Source: JANPCX01 sp966211815 (lineage in GTDB: Bacteria; Pseudomonadota; Gammaproteobacteria; Burkholderiales; Burkholderiaceae_C). Taken from it: a DNA stretch of 64,000 bases. The stretch's first letter is position 1. Every line of letters begins with the position of its first letter. Below the pieces are notes generated by a model that did no database searches, was not told where the DNA came from, and saw nothing but the letters and a program-made list of their open reading frames with translations. Location: positions 1-64,000 of the forward strand of contig CBIHOD010000004.1 in assembly GCA_966211815.1 (NCBI GenBank), in the 5' to 3' direction. This document shows positions 1-9,223 of this stretch, piece by piece. A program made the position numbers and the translations under genes.

Positions 1-1
1 C

Positions 2-598
2 CAGATCATCCACCGCATCCGCGCCTTCGTGAAGCGCAGCGAGCCGCAGCGCCAGCCCACCGAGGTGCGCACCATGGTGGACAACGCGGTCGAGCTGGCC
101 GGCATCGAGCTGCGCCGCCGCCACGTCGACATCCACACCTATGTGGCGCAGCGGCTGCCGCGGGTGGAAGTCGACCCCATCCTGATCGAGCAGGTGCTGC
201 TGAACCTGATGAAGAACGCCGCCGAGGCGATCGACATGGCCAAGCTGCCCCGGGCGCGGCGCAACATCGAATTGCGCGTGGTGCCCAGGCACACCCCGGA
301 AGAGGGCGGCATGATCGAGTTCAGCGTCACCGACATGGGCCCCGGCATCAAGGAAGAGGTGATCAACCGGCTCTACGAGGCCTTCTTCTCGACCAAGGCC
401 GAAGGCCTGGGCATCGGCCTGAGCCTTTGCCGCACCATCATCGAGTCGCACCGGGGCCGTATCAGAGGGCAAAACCTCTACAATGGCCCTTCCGTGGTGG
501 GTTGCTGTTTCAGTTTCACGCTGCCCGTGGAAACCGCGCAGGCCGCAGCCCCCGCCGCACCGCCCTCCCCCGCCACCAACCCCGCAGAGACCCCATGA
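2..598 (+). CDS. Sensor histidine kinase, C-terminal part (cut by the window start)
   Basis: The reading frame is open from base 2, so the gene begins before the window; the GTG at 29 is internal. About 198 residues of the kinase end are visible. The HATPase_c domain has an N box (LLNLMKNAAEAI), a G1 box (TDMGPGI) and a G2 box (GLGIGLSLCRTII), the last preceded by the FFSTK motif usual in FixL/DctB-type kinases. It ends in an Ala/Pro-rich tail. The stop overlaps the start of the response regulator (ATGA), so the two are translationally coupled and probably cognate. The input domain is outside the window and the signal is unknown. Confidence 0.9.
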   Translation, partial: QIIHRIRAFVKRSEPQRQPTEVRTMVDNAVELAGIELRRRHVDIHTYVAQRLPRVEVDPILIEQVLLNLMKNAAEAIDMAKLPRARRNIELRVVPRHTPEEGGMIEFSVTDMGPGIKEEVINRLYEAFFSTKAEGLGIGLSLCRTIIESHRGRIRGQNLYNGPSVVGCCFSFTLPVETAQAAAPAAPPSPATNPAETP

Positions 599-1218
599 GC
601 CTGATTCCCAAGAAAGGCACCGTCTACGTCGTGGACGACGACGAAGCCGTGCGCGATTCGTTGCAATGGCTGCTCGAAGGCAAGGATTACCGGGTGAAGT
701 GCTTCGACTCGGCCGAATCCTTCCTGTCGCGCTTCGACCCGCGCGAGGTGGCCTGCCTCATCGTCGACATCCGCATGGACGGCATGAGCGGCCTGGAGCT
801 GCAGGACAAGCTGCTGGAGCGCCATTCGCCGCTGCCCGTGGTTTTCATCACCGGCCACGGCGACGTGCCGATGGCCGTCACCACGATGAAGAAGGGCGCC
901 ATGGACTTCATCGAGAAGCCTTTCAAGGAAGACGAGCTGCTCGGCCTGGTCGAACGCATGCTCGACCAGGCGCGCTCGGCCTTCTCGCACCACCAGGAGG
1001 CCGCCAGCCGCGACGCGCTGCTGTCGCGCCTGACCACCCGCGAGGCGCAGGTGCTGGAGCGCATCGTCGCCGGCCGGTTGAACAAGCAGATCGCCGACGA
1101 CCTGGGCATCAGCATCAAGACCGTCGAGGCCCACCGCGCCAACATCATGGAAAAGCTCAACGCCAACACGGTGGCCGACCTGCTGAAGATCGCCTTGGGC
1201 GCGCAAGCCAAAGCTTGA
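595..1218 (+). CDS. FixJ-family response regulator (REC + LuxR-type HTH)
   Basis: A 207-residue DNA-binding response regulator. The receiver domain (about residues 8-125) has the acidic cluster D14-D16, phosphoacceptor D58 in VDIRMDGMSG, conserved T86 in FITGHGD and K108 in EKPF. A LuxR/GerE helix-turn-helix follows (about 140-200: LTTREAQVL, NKQIADDLGISIKTVEAHR). This architecture is that of FixJ/TtrR/TodT-like regulators, phosphorylated by the kinase encoded just upstream with a 4-base overlap. A 7-bp perfect stem followed by T residues lies about 30 bases after the stop. Target genes cannot be told from the sequence. Confidence 0.93.
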   Translation: MSLIPKKGTVYVVDDDEAVRDSLQWLLEGKDYRVKCFDSAESFLSRFDPREVACLIVDIRMDGMSGLELQDKLLERHSPLPVVFITGHGDVPMAVTTMKKGAMDFIEKPFKEDELLGLVERMLDQARSAFSHHQEAASRDALLSRLTTREAQVLERIVAGRLNKQIADDLGISIKTVEAHRANIMEKLNANTVADLLKIALGAQAKA

Positions 1219-1245
1219 GCCGCGCACCGGCCCCCTTGCCGACCT

Positions 1246-1275
1246 AGGCCGCCGTCGTGCGGCCTTTGCTTTTTC
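1246..1275 (+). terminator. Rho-independent terminator after the two-component pair
   Basis: Bases 1246-1252 (AGGCCGC) pair perfectly with 1259-1265 (GCGGCCT) around a 6-base loop, followed by TTGCTTTTT. It separates the two-component operon from folD. Confidence 0.7.
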
Positions 1276-1331
1276 CAGTCCGGCGAGCAACGCTCCCCCG
1301 AACCATCGCAACACCACTACCGCCCAATGCC

Positions 1332-2183
1332 ATGACAGCAAAAATCATCGACGGCAATGCCCTTTCCCGCCACATCCGCGCCGACGTCGCCGCCCGCGCC
1401 GCCAAGCTCGCCCAGCTCGGCCGCAAACCGGGGCTGGCGGTGGTCCTCGTCGGCGACGACCCGGCCAGCCAGGTTTATGTGCGCAACAAGGTCAAGGCCT
1501 GCGAGGACAACGGCCTGCATTCGGTCTTCGAGAAATACGACGCCACGCTGTCCGAAGGCGAATTGCTGCAGCGCATCCAGGCGCTGAACGCCGACCCCGC
1601 CATCCACGGCATCCTGGTGCAGATGCCGCTGCCCAAGCACATCAACCCGCACAAAGTGATCGAAACCATCGCCACCGCCAAGGACGTGGACGGCTATTCC
1701 ACGTTGAGCGCCGGCGAGCTGATGACCGGCCTGCCCGGCTTCCGGCCCTGCACGCCCTACGGCTGCATGAAACTGATCGAGAGCGCCGGCATCGACCTGC
1801 GCGGCAAGCACGCGGTGGTGATCGGCCGCAGCAACACCGTCGGCAAGCCGATGGGCCTGCTGCTGCTGCAGGCCAACGCCACGGTGACCGTCTGCCACAG
1901 CGCCACCGCCGACATCGGCCACCACACCCGCCAGGCCGACGTCGTCGTCGCGGCGGTGGGCCGCCCCGGAACGCTGACGGCCGGCATGGTCAAGCCAGGC
2001 GCGGTGGTCATCGACGTCGGCATCAACCGCAAGGCCGACGGCAAACTATGCGGCGACGTCGACTTCGAAGGCGTCTCCAAGGTGGCCTCCGCCATCACCC
2101 CGGTGCCGGGCGGCGTCGGCCCGATGACGATCACGATGCTGCTCGTCAACACCATTGAAGCGGCTGAACGCGGCCTCACATGA
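1332..2183 (+). CDS. folD: Bifunctional methylene-THF dehydrogenase / methenyl-THF cyclohydrolase FolD
   Basis: A cytosolic one-carbon enzyme interconverting 5,10-methylene-, 5,10-methenyl- and 10-formyl-tetrahydrofolate with NADP+. The 283-residue length is normal for the family. Seen: the catalytic-lysine segment YVRNKVKACEDNG, the VQMPLPKH motif, the Rossmann-fold signature GRSNTVGKPM and the C-terminal PGGVGPMTITML. The ATG at 1332 (MTAKIIDG) is chosen because it matches the usual N-terminus; in-frame starts further upstream would add residues overlapping the preceding terminator. Confidence 0.97.
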   Translation: MTAKIIDGNALSRHIRADVAARAAKLAQLGRKPGLAVVLVGDDPASQVYVRNKVKACEDNGLHSVFEKYDATLSEGELLQRIQALNADPAIHGILVQMPLPKHINPHKVIETIATAKDVDGYSTLSAGELMTGLPGFRPCTPYGCMKLIESAGIDLRGKHAVVIGRSNTVGKPMGLLLLQANATVTVCHSATADIGHHTRQADVVVAAVGRPGTLTAGMVKPGAVVIDVGINRKADGKLCGDVDFEGVSKVASAITPVPGGVGPMTITMLLVNTIEAAERGLT

Positions 2184-2307
2184 GTTTCAACGCGGTTGCA
2201 ATCCGGGCCGCGCCGAAAGGGGCTGTCATCATTTAAATGCCCCCTGCGCCCCAGCCGCCGCGCAAATGCGGCACCATCGCCTCGTTCCATCCACCACCCG
2301 ACGCGCC

Positions 2308-4368
2308 ATGACCAATCCCCTGTTGGATCCCTCCCCGCTGCCCTCGTTCGCCGATGTCCGCCCCGAGCATGTCGCGCCCGCGCTGGACGTGCTGCTTTCC
2401 GAGGCCGGCGCGGCGCTCGAGACGGTCACCCAGGAAAGCTTCGCGGCCGACTACGACCGGTTGTCCTCGGTGCTGGACGTCGCCACCGAGCGGCTGGGCC
2501 GCGCCTGGGGCATGGTCGTGCACCTCAAGGCGGTGGCCGACACGCCCGCGCTGCGCGCCGCCTACAACGACAACCTGGGGCGCGTCACCGAGTTCTACAC
2601 CCGGCTCGGCGCCGACGAGCGCCTCTACGCCAAATACAAGGCGGTGATGGCCAGCCCGGCGGCCGCCTCGCTCAAACCCGCCCGCAAGAAGGCGCTGTCC
2701 AACGCGCTGCGCGATTTCGTGCTCTCCGGCGCCGAGCTGCAGGGCCAGGCCAAGCAGCGCTTCGCCGAATTGCAGGAAATCCAGGCCGAGCTAGGCCAAT
2801 CCTTCTCCGAGCACGTGCTGGACGCCACCGACCACTACGCCTATTACGCCACCGCCGAAGAGCTGCGCGGCGTGCCCGAAGACGTGCGCCAGGCGGCCCG
2901 CGCGCTGGCCGAGTCGGAAGGCAAGGAAGGCCACAAGATCACGCTGCATTTCCCAAGCTATTTCCCGGTGCTGCAGTACGCCGACGACCGCGCGCTGCGC
3001 GAGCGGCTCTACCGCGCCAACGCCACCCGCGCCAGCGAGCTGGGCGACCCGGCCCAGGACAACAGCGACGTCATGCGCAGCATCCTGCGGCTGCGCCAGG
3101 AAGAGGCCGGCCTGCTCGGCTTCGCCAGCTACGCCGAGCTGTCCCTGGTCAGCAAGATGGCGGACAGCCCGGCCCAGGTCGAGCAATTCCTCCGCGACCT
3201 GGCCCGCCGCGCCCGCCCCCACGCCGAGAAGGACCTGGCAGAACTGCGGGAATTCGCCGCCAACCAACTCGGCCTGGCCGACCTGCAGGCCTGGGACGTG
3301 CCCTACGCCAGCGAGAAGCTCAAGGAAGCCCGCTACGCCTTCAGCGACCAGGAGGTGAAGCAGTACTTCACCGAGCCCAAGGTGCTGGAAGGCTTGTTCC
3401 GCATCATCGAGACCCTGTTCGAAGTCTCGATCCGGCCGGACAGCGCGCCGGTCTGGCACCCCAGCGTGCGCTTTTTCCGCATCGAACGCGCCGCCGGCGA
3501 CGGCGCGCCGCCGCAGCTGGTGGGCCAGTTCTACCTCGACCTCTACGCCCGCCCCGGCAAGCGGCCCGGCGCCTGGATGGACGGCGTCTGCGAGCGCTGG
3601 GCGCGCCCGGAGGGCCGGCTGCAGACGCCGCTGGCGCACCTCGTGTGCAACTTCGCGCCGCCGCTGGAGTCGGGCGGCGTGACGCGCCCCGCGCTGCTGA
3701 CGCACGACGACGTCACCACCCTCTTCCACGAGTTCGGCCACGGCCTGCACCACATGCTCACGCAGGTGGACGACATCGGCGTTTCCGGCATCAGCGGCGT
3801 CGAATGGGACGCGGTCGAGCTGCCCAGCCAGTTCATGGAGAACTTCTGTTGGGAATGGGACGTGGTCAAGCGCCTGACCTCGCACGCGGAAACCGGCGAG
3901 CCGCTGCCGCGCGCGCTGTTCGACAAGATGCTGGCCGCCAAGAACTTCCAGAGCGGCATGCAGACCCTCAAGCAGGTGGAGTACTCGCTGTTCGACATGC
4001 GCCTGCACGCCGAGCCCGGCGCCGAGGACCGCGTCAACCAGGTGCTGGACGAAGTGCGCGCGGAAGTCTCGGTGCTGCAGCCGCCGCCGTTCAACCGCTT
4101 CCAGCACACCTTCTCCCACATCTTCGCGGGCGGCTACTCCGCCGGCTACTACAGCTACAAATGGGCCGAAGTGCTCAGCGCGGACGCCTGGAGCGCCTTC
4201 GAGGAGACGGCCGACCAGGGCGGCATCCTGAACGTGGCCACCGGCCGGCGCTACCGCGAGACCGTGCTCGAAGTCGGCGGCAGCCGGCCCGCGATGGACA
4301 GCTTCAAGGCCTTCCGCGGCCGCGAGCCGAGCATCGACGCCTTGCTGCGGCACCAGGGCATGGCTTGA
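2308..4368 (+). CDS. prlC: M3-family metallopeptidase (oligopeptidase A type)
   Basis: A 686-residue zinc metallopeptidase of the thimet oligopeptidase/PrlC family, expected to degrade short peptides, including cleaved signal peptides, in the cytoplasm. The zinc site is HEFGH (His474 to His478), with the further Glu ligand in VELPSQ near residue 504. The C-terminal segment with GYSAGYYSYKWAEVLSADAW is typical of the family and supports a full-length gene. The start at 2308 (MTNPLLDPS) gives the usual length; the frame is open further upstream but that part overlaps folD. It sits 124 bases after folD. Confidence 0.95.
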   Translation: MTNPLLDPSPLPSFADVRPEHVAPALDVLLSEAGAALETVTQESFAADYDRLSSVLDVATERLGRAWGMVVHLKAVADTPALRAAYNDNLGRVTEFYTRLGADERLYAKYKAVMASPAAASLKPARKKALSNALRDFVLSGAELQGQAKQRFAELQEIQAELGQSFSEHVLDATDHYAYYATAEELRGVPEDVRQAARALAESEGKEGHKITLHFPSYFPVLQYADDRALRERLYRANATRASELGDPAQDNSDVMRSILRLRQEEAGLLGFASYAELSLVSKMADSPAQVEQFLRDLARRARPHAEKDLAELREFAANQLGLADLQAWDVPYASEKLKEARYAFSDQEVKQYFTEPKVLEGLFRIIETLFEVSIRPDSAPVWHPSVRFFRIERAAGDGAPPQLVGQFYLDLYARPGKRPGAWMDGVCERWARPEGRLQTPLAHLVCNFAPPLESGGVTRPALLTHDDVTTLFHEFGHGLHHMLTQVDDIGVSGISGVEWDAVELPSQFMENFCWEWDVVKRLTSHAETGEPLPRALFDKMLAAKNFQSGMQTLKQVEYSLFDMRLHAEPGAEDRVNQVLDEVRAEVSVLQPPPFNRFQHTFSHIFAGGYSAGYYSYKWAEVLSADAWSAFEETADQGGILNVATGRRYRETVLEVGGSRPAMDSFKAFRGREPSIDALLRHQGMA

Positions 4369-4464
4369 GTGTTTGCCGCGCGGAGGTTAGATTCATCGTC
4401 TCCTAAATGGCGCCCGTCCCGCGGGCGCCCTGAGCAGCCCTCCATCCGCCGAAGAGACCGCACC

Positions 4465-5148
4465 ATGGCCCAACGCAACACCGCACTCCCCCGCCTTTCG
4501 TTCGCCGCGCTCAGCCTGGGCATCGGCATGGCCCTGTTGCCCGGGGCGGCCAGCGCGCTCTACAAGGTGGTGGGGCCGGACGGCAAGGTGACCTACACCG
4601 ACCGGCCCGACACCACCCGCAACGACAAGATCGCCAACGTCGCGCCCAAGGGACCGGCCACCGGCAGCGGCGAAGCCGTGCCATCGGCCAACGCCAGCCT
4701 GCCCGCGGCATTGCGCCAGGTCGCGGCCAAGTTCCCCGTGGTGCTGTACGTGTCCACCCCGGACTGCGATCCGTGCAACAGCGGCCGGCAATTCCTGCAG
4801 CAGCGCGGCATCCCCTACGCGGAGCGCACGGTCACGTCGAACGAAGACGTCGACGCCCTGCAGCGCATCACCGGCGGCAAGGCCGCGCCGACACTGTCGA
4901 TCGGCGGGCAGGTCCTGGCAGGTTTTTCAACCACCGAGTGGGGCCAGTACCTGGACGCCGCGGGCTACCCGGGCACGTCCGCCCTGCCGGCCGGCTGGCG
5001 GGCTTCGGTCACGCCGCTGACGCCGCCGCGCGCCGCGGCGATCAGCCCGGCGCCGCGCCCCGTCGCCGCACCGGAGCCGGCCCCGCAACCTCCGGCGGCC
5101 CCGGCCGACCCCGCCGCGGCGGCCAATCCGCCGGGCATCCGTTTCTGA
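4465..5148 (+). CDS. Exported DUF4124 - glutaredoxin-like protein
   Basis: A 227-residue protein. Residues 1-31 look like a Sec signal peptide (hydrophobic FAALSLGIGMALLPGAASA). A DUF4124 domain follows (YKVVGPDGKVTYTDRP, about 32-60). A thioredoxin/glutaredoxin-like domain (about 90-175) has the motif C104-D-P-C107 and the partner segment GKAAPTLSIGG. The tail is Pro/Ala-rich. In glutaredoxins CxxC performs thiol-disulfide exchange; an exported copy suggests a role in the periplasm, which is inference. It is expressed apart from prlC, with a GC-rich hairpin (4409-4429) between them. The substrate is unknown. Confidence 0.85.
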   Translation: MAQRNTALPRLSFAALSLGIGMALLPGAASALYKVVGPDGKVTYTDRPDTTRNDKIANVAPKGPATGSGEAVPSANASLPAALRQVAAKFPVVLYVSTPDCDPCNSGRQFLQQRGIPYAERTVTSNEDVDALQRITGGKAAPTLSIGGQVLAGFSTTEWGQYLDAAGYPGTSALPAGWRASVTPLTPPRAAAISPAPRPVAAPEPAPQPPAAPADPAAAANPPGIRF

Positions 5149-5196
5149 CCCCACCGGCCGCCCTGGTCGATCTTCGGGAAGCGTCCGCCGGGCCCC

Positions 5197-6399
5197 TCAA
5201 GCCGGCCGGGCCCAGGCCGCGATGCGCCGAGCCAGCAGGCTGCCCGAAGCGACGACCGCGCCCATCGCCCAGAACAGCGTGCCCACGCCGAGCGCGGTGC
5301 CGGCCGCGCCGAAAAGCACCGGCATCACCGAGCTGGACAGGTTGACCACCATCGAGCGCAGCGCGATCACCTCGCCGTGGTGGCCGTCGGGTGTGATGTG
5401 GTGCAGCGTCGACATGATCATCGGCTGCACCGAGCCCAGGGCCAGCCCGAGCAGGACGGCGCAAAACGCCATCGCCGGCGCGCCGCGCACAAAGGGGTAG
5501 GCCGAGAACACCGCGGCCGTCAGCAACATCGCGCCGGTGAGCACCTGCGCGTGGCTCAGCCGGTGGACCAGCAGCGGGATCGCCAGCCGGACCACGGTGA
5601 CCGCGCCGGCGAACAGGCCGAGGATCGTGCCGATGGCCGATGCGCTCAGTCCGCGCTCGTGGCCGAGGATGGGCAGCAGGAAAGCGTGCATGTCCCCGCG
5701 CGCGGACAGCAGCCAGTACAACCGCCAGCGGCGCCGCCGCGCCGGCGCGCGCAGCAACGCCCCGGCCGAGCCCGTCCCGGGCCGCGCCGCCCGGGCGCCC
5801 GCGGGCGCGCCGCCGCTTTCGCCGCGGGCCGGCACGCGGCGCGCCCAGTGCAGCGCGGCGAACGGCAGCAACGCCAACACGCCGAACGCCGCCTGGAAAC
5901 CCGCGGCATCGATCAGCAGCCCGGCGAGCACCGGGCCGATCGCATTGGAAAGCGCGGGCGCCAACCCCAGCCAGCTGAACACCTGCACGCGCTGCAGGTT
6001 GTCGGCGGCCATCATCCCCGCGGTGCGCTGGCTGGCGATGACGACCATGTTGGCCGCCGCGCCGGCGCACAACGCGCCCGTGCAAAGCAGCACATAGGTG
6101 GCGACAGGCCCCGCCAGGCTCTGGCTGAGCGTGGCCAGCAACCCGCCGGCCACGCACACGCCGGTGGCCAGGCGGATGGGCCGGTGGAAGCCCCAGCGGT
6201 CGGCAAGACGCCCCGACCGCAGGGCCAGCGCGATCGGTGCCACCGCGAACAGCGCCAGCAGCAGGCCCACCGTCCAGGCCGGTTGTCCGCCGCGCAGCGC
6301 ATGCAGCGGCGCGGCCATGCGCATCCCCGCCATGGACGAGTGGATGCAGACCTGCACGAGGATGATGCCCAGCAAGGGCCTGGAGAAAGCGCCGCTCAC
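5197..6399 (-). CDS. Major facilitator superfamily transporter
   Basis: A 400-residue inner-membrane protein with about a dozen hydrophobic segments. After the second or third helix comes the MFS loop motif GRLADRWGFHRP, and the halves are split by a basic, Pro/Ala/Gly-rich cytoplasmic loop (about residues 185-230), the usual MFS plan. The start is the GTG at 6399, whose GTGA overlaps the stop of rmuC, so the two are coupled. Substrate not predictable; drug-efflux-like members look similar. A longer upstream reading frame lies inside rmuC and is not used. Confidence 0.85.
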   Translation of the reverse strand: MSGAFSRPLLGIILVQVCIHSSMAGMRMAAPLHALRGGQPAWTVGLLLALFAVAPIALALRSGRLADRWGFHRPIRLATGVCVAGGLLATLSQSLAGPVATYVLLCTGALCAGAAANMVVIASQRTAGMMAADNLQRVQVFSWLGLAPALSNAIGPVLAGLLIDAAGFQAAFGVLALLPFAALHWARRVPARGESGGAPAGARAARPGTGSAGALLRAPARRRRWRLYWLLSARGDMHAFLLPILGHERGLSASAIGTILGLFAGAVTVVRLAIPLLVHRLSHAQVLTGAMLLTAAVFSAYPFVRGAPAMAFCAVLLGLALGSVQPMIMSTLHHITPDGHHGEVIALRSMVVNLSSSVMPVLFGAAGTALGVGTLFWAMGAVVASGSLLARRIAAWARPA

Positions 6400-7925
6400 G
6401 CGCCTTCCCGGGCCGGCGGCGGCCCGGGGGGAGCCGCCTCGTCGACCGCGTCCAGCGCCTCGGCCAGCGGCAGCAGCGCCTGGGCGCGGCCGTCCGGCAG
6501 GGCTTCCACCGACTTGAGCTTGCGCGCCATCACGTTGGCGCGGGTCTGGGCCTGGTCGATGGTGTTGCTCGCCTCGTCGAGCTTTTTCTTGGTCTTGGCC
6601 AGCACATCGCCGAACTTGGCGAATTCGGTCTTGACCGCGCCCAGCACCTCCCAGACCTCGGCGGAGCGCTTTTCCAGCGCCAGGGTGCGGAATCCCATCT
6701 GCAGGCTGTTCAGCGTGGCCAGCAGCGTGGTGGGGCCGGCCAGCATCACCTTGCACTCACGCTGCAGCGATTCCACCAGCCCCGGCCGGCGCAGCGCCTC
6801 GGCGTAAAGGCTCTCGGTCGGCAAAAAGAGGATGGCGAAATCGGTGGTGTGGGGCGCGGCGATGTATTTGTCCTTGACGACCCGGGCCTCCTGCCGGAGC
6901 CGGGATTCGATCGCCTTGGCCGCGGCTTCGGCGCCGGGCAGGTCGGCGCGCTCCTGGGCGTCGAGCAGGCGCTCGTGGTCCTCGCGGGGGAATTTGGCGT
7001 CGATCGGCAGCCACATGGCTTGGCCGCCGTCGCCGCCCTCGCGCCGGCCCGGCAGCTTGACCGCGAACTCGACGCGGGCGCCCGAGCCGGGCACCGTCTC
7101 CACGTTGGCGGCGTATTGCTCGGGCGTGAAGACCTGCTCCAGCAAGCCGGCCAGCTGCACTTCGCCGAAGATGCCGCGGGTCTTGACGTTGTTCAGCACC
7201 CGGTTGAGCGAGCCGACGTCCTTGGCCAGCAGCTGCATCTCGCCAAGGCCGCGGTGCACCTGCTCCAGCCGCTCGGCCACCTGCTTGAAGCTGTCGCCCA
7301 GACGCTGCTCGAGCGTGGCGTGCAGCTTCTCGTCGACGGTGAGCCGCATCTGTTCGAGCTTGCCTTCGTTGCCCTGCTGCAGCGCGGTGAGCCGCTGCTC
7401 GACCGCGGCGCGCATGTCGTTCAAACGGCGTTCGTTGGTTTCCGACAAGGCGCGCAGCTGCTCGTTCAGGGTGTCGGAGAAGCGCTTGAACGCGCCGTCC
7501 TGGGCGTCGCGCGAACTCTGGGCCTGGGCGGCCTGCGCATTGACCGCCGATTGCAATGCTTGGCCAACCGCCGCCTGCAGCGCCCCGAGCTGGGCGCGGA
7601 AGCTATCGATCTGCTCGTTCTGGGTTCGGGCCACATCGCCTTGCTGGTTCAGCAGCGCCTGCTGGAACATCGCCAGCGTGCCGGAAAGCTCCTGCCGCGT
7701 GCCCTGGGCGCTGCGGCCCACTTCGTCGCGCAGCTCGCGCTCCAGGCGGTCGGAGGCCTCACGCAGCGGCGCCAGCGACTGCCGCCATTGCTCGGCCTGC
7801 TCCTGCGCGCGGCGGCCGGCGTCTTCTTCCGCGGGGCCGCGCGGCGCGCGCGCCAACACCCACCACGACAGCACGATCAGGTTCAGCGCCGACAGCGCGA
7901 GCGCGGCCCAGGGCAGGAAATTCAT
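6396..7925 (-). CDS. rmuC: DNA recombination protein RmuC
   Basis: A 509-residue RmuC family protein. An N-terminal membrane anchor (about residues 3-24) is followed by a long Gln/Ala/Arg-rich coiled coil (about 35-200) and the conserved RmuC domain (about 215-470, with KTRGIFGEVQL, LPIDAKFP and the hydrophobic FAILFLPTESLYAEAL). In E. coli RmuC limits recombination at inverted repeats; its biochemical activity is not settled. The ATG at 7925 places the anchor right at the N-terminus. Its stop overlaps the downstream MFS gene. Confidence 0.95.
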   Translation of the reverse strand: MNFLPWAALALSALNLIVLSWWVLARAPRGPAEEDAGRRAQEQAEQWRQSLAPLREASDRLERELRDEVGRSAQGTRQELSGTLAMFQQALLNQQGDVARTQNEQIDSFRAQLGALQAAVGQALQSAVNAQAAQAQSSRDAQDGAFKRFSDTLNEQLRALSETNERRLNDMRAAVEQRLTALQQGNEGKLEQMRLTVDEKLHATLEQRLGDSFKQVAERLEQVHRGLGEMQLLAKDVGSLNRVLNNVKTRGIFGEVQLAGLLEQVFTPEQYAANVETVPGSGARVEFAVKLPGRREGGDGGQAMWLPIDAKFPREDHERLLDAQERADLPGAEAAAKAIESRLRQEARVVKDKYIAAPHTTDFAILFLPTESLYAEALRRPGLVESLQRECKVMLAGPTTLLATLNSLQMGFRTLALEKRSAEVWEVLGAVKTEFAKFGDVLAKTKKKLDEASNTIDQAQTRANVMARKLKSVEALPDGRAQALLPLAEALDAVDEAAPPGPPPAREGA

Positions 7926-8045
7926 GCCGGGGATTGTCGCAGGCACCCGGCCGGGCCGCCTGCGCGCGGCGCCAAGACCCGGCGCGGGCATCGGGCAAGC
8001 GTGCGGCTCGCGGGCAGCGTTCAGCCGCGGTTTGGGCGACCGCCA

Positions 8046-8079
8046 TCGCGGCTGAAGCCCCTCCTACAAGGGAAGGGGC
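8046..8079. repeat. Short palindromic intergenic repeat (GCGGCTGAAGC type)
   Basis: The string TCGCGGCTGAAGCCCCTCC, followed by TACAAGGGAAGGGGC, forms an imperfect hairpin (GCCCCT/AGGGGC). Strings of the type CGCGGCTGAAGC...CTCCTACA are common intergenic repeats in Xanthomonadaceae, pseudomonads and Burkholderiales. It lies between two leftward genes. Only one copy is visible here. Confidence 0.5.
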
Positions 8080-8097
8080 GACAGGCGGAGGCAGGCG

Positions 8098-9117
8098 TCA
8101 CACGCAGGTCTTCAACACCTGCGGGTTCAACGCGGTCGGCGGGCGGCCGGCGTCGGGGCCGAAGCCCAGGGCGGCGATGAGGTTCTCGGCCGCCAGGAAG
8201 GCCATCGCGCGGCGCGTGGCCAGGGTGCTGCTGGCCATGTGCGGCGTGAGCACGGCGTTGGGCAGGTCGAGCAAGGCGGGGTGGACCTTGGGCTCGCCCT
8301 CGAAAACGTCCAAGGCCGCCGCCGCGATCCGCCGTTCGGCCAATGCCTGGGCCAGGGCCGCGTCGTCCACCACGCCGCCCCGCGCGATGTTGGTGAGCGT
8401 GGCGGTCGGCTTCATCAGCGCCAGCTCGGCAGCGCCGACGGCGTGGTGCGACGCGGGCGAATACGGCAGCACCAGCACCAGGTGGTCGGATTGGCGCAGC
8501 AGCTCCTCCTTGCCGACGTAGCGAGCATTCAGCCCGGCCTCGGTCGCGGCGTCCAGCCGCGAGCGGTTGTGATAGACGACTTTCATGCCGAAGCCCAGCG
8601 CGCCGCGCCGGGCGATCGCCTGGCCGATGCGGCCCATGCCGAGCACGCCCAGCGTGGCGCCGTGCACGTCGGCGCCGGCCAGCATGTCGTGGGACCACTT
8701 CACCCATTCACCGCGGCGCAGCAGCCGCTCGCCCTCGGACATCCGCCGCGCCGCGGCCATCATCAGCGCGAAGCCGAAGTCGGCGGTCGTCTCGGTGAGC
8801 ACGTCCGGCGTGTTGCTGCACAGCACCCCGGCCGCGGTGCAGGCGGCCACGTCGATGTTGTTGAAACCCACGGCCATGCTGCACACCGCCTTGAGCTGGG
8901 GATTGGCCGCCAGCAGCGCGGCGTCGATGCGGTCGCCGCCGGTGATGAAAGCGCCCTGCTTGCCGTGCAGCCGCCGCGCGAGTTCGGCCGGCGGCCAGAC
9001 CTCGTCGGCGTCGTTGGTCTCGACCTCGAAGAATTCGCGCAGCCGCGCCACCACTTCGGGGAAGACGGCGCGGCTGGCCAGGATGGCGGGACGCGGGGTC
9101 GGGGTCGTCAGGCTCAT
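8098..9117 (-). CDS. D-2-hydroxyacid dehydrogenase (glyoxylate/hydroxypyruvate reductase type)
   Basis: A 339-residue NAD(P)-dependent reductase of the D-isomer-specific 2-hydroxyacid dehydrogenase family. The nucleotide-binding domain carries LGMGRIGQAIARR. Active-site residues are visible in order: Arg in NIARGGVVDDAAL, Glu in DVFEGEP and His in LTPHMASS. The closest functional type is GhrB/D-glycerate dehydrogenase, reducing glyoxylate or hydroxypyruvate, but the substrate cannot be fixed from motifs alone. The start at 9117 (MSLTTPTP) is the only sensible one. Confidence 0.92.
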   Translation of the reverse strand: MSLTTPTPRPAILASRAVFPEVVARLREFFEVETNDADEVWPPAELARRLHGKQGAFITGGDRIDAALLAANPQLKAVCSMAVGFNNIDVAACTAAGVLCSNTPDVLTETTADFGFALMMAAARRMSEGERLLRRGEWVKWSHDMLAGADVHGATLGVLGMGRIGQAIARRGALGFGMKVVYHNRSRLDAATEAGLNARYVGKEELLRQSDHLVLVLPYSPASHHAVGAAELALMKPTATLTNIARGGVVDDAALAQALAERRIAAAALDVFEGEPKVHPALLDLPNAVLTPHMASSTLATRRAMAFLAAENLIAALGFGPDAGRPPTALNPQVLKTCV

Positions 9118-9223
9118 GTCGTCACCTTTCTTGTCGATGTTCAGCGGAACCAGGTCCAGGCCACCGCCCTTTCACGCCGGCGGCGCGCGCCCGCGGCCGG
9201 CCCACCGGGCGGATGCCCGGCCT

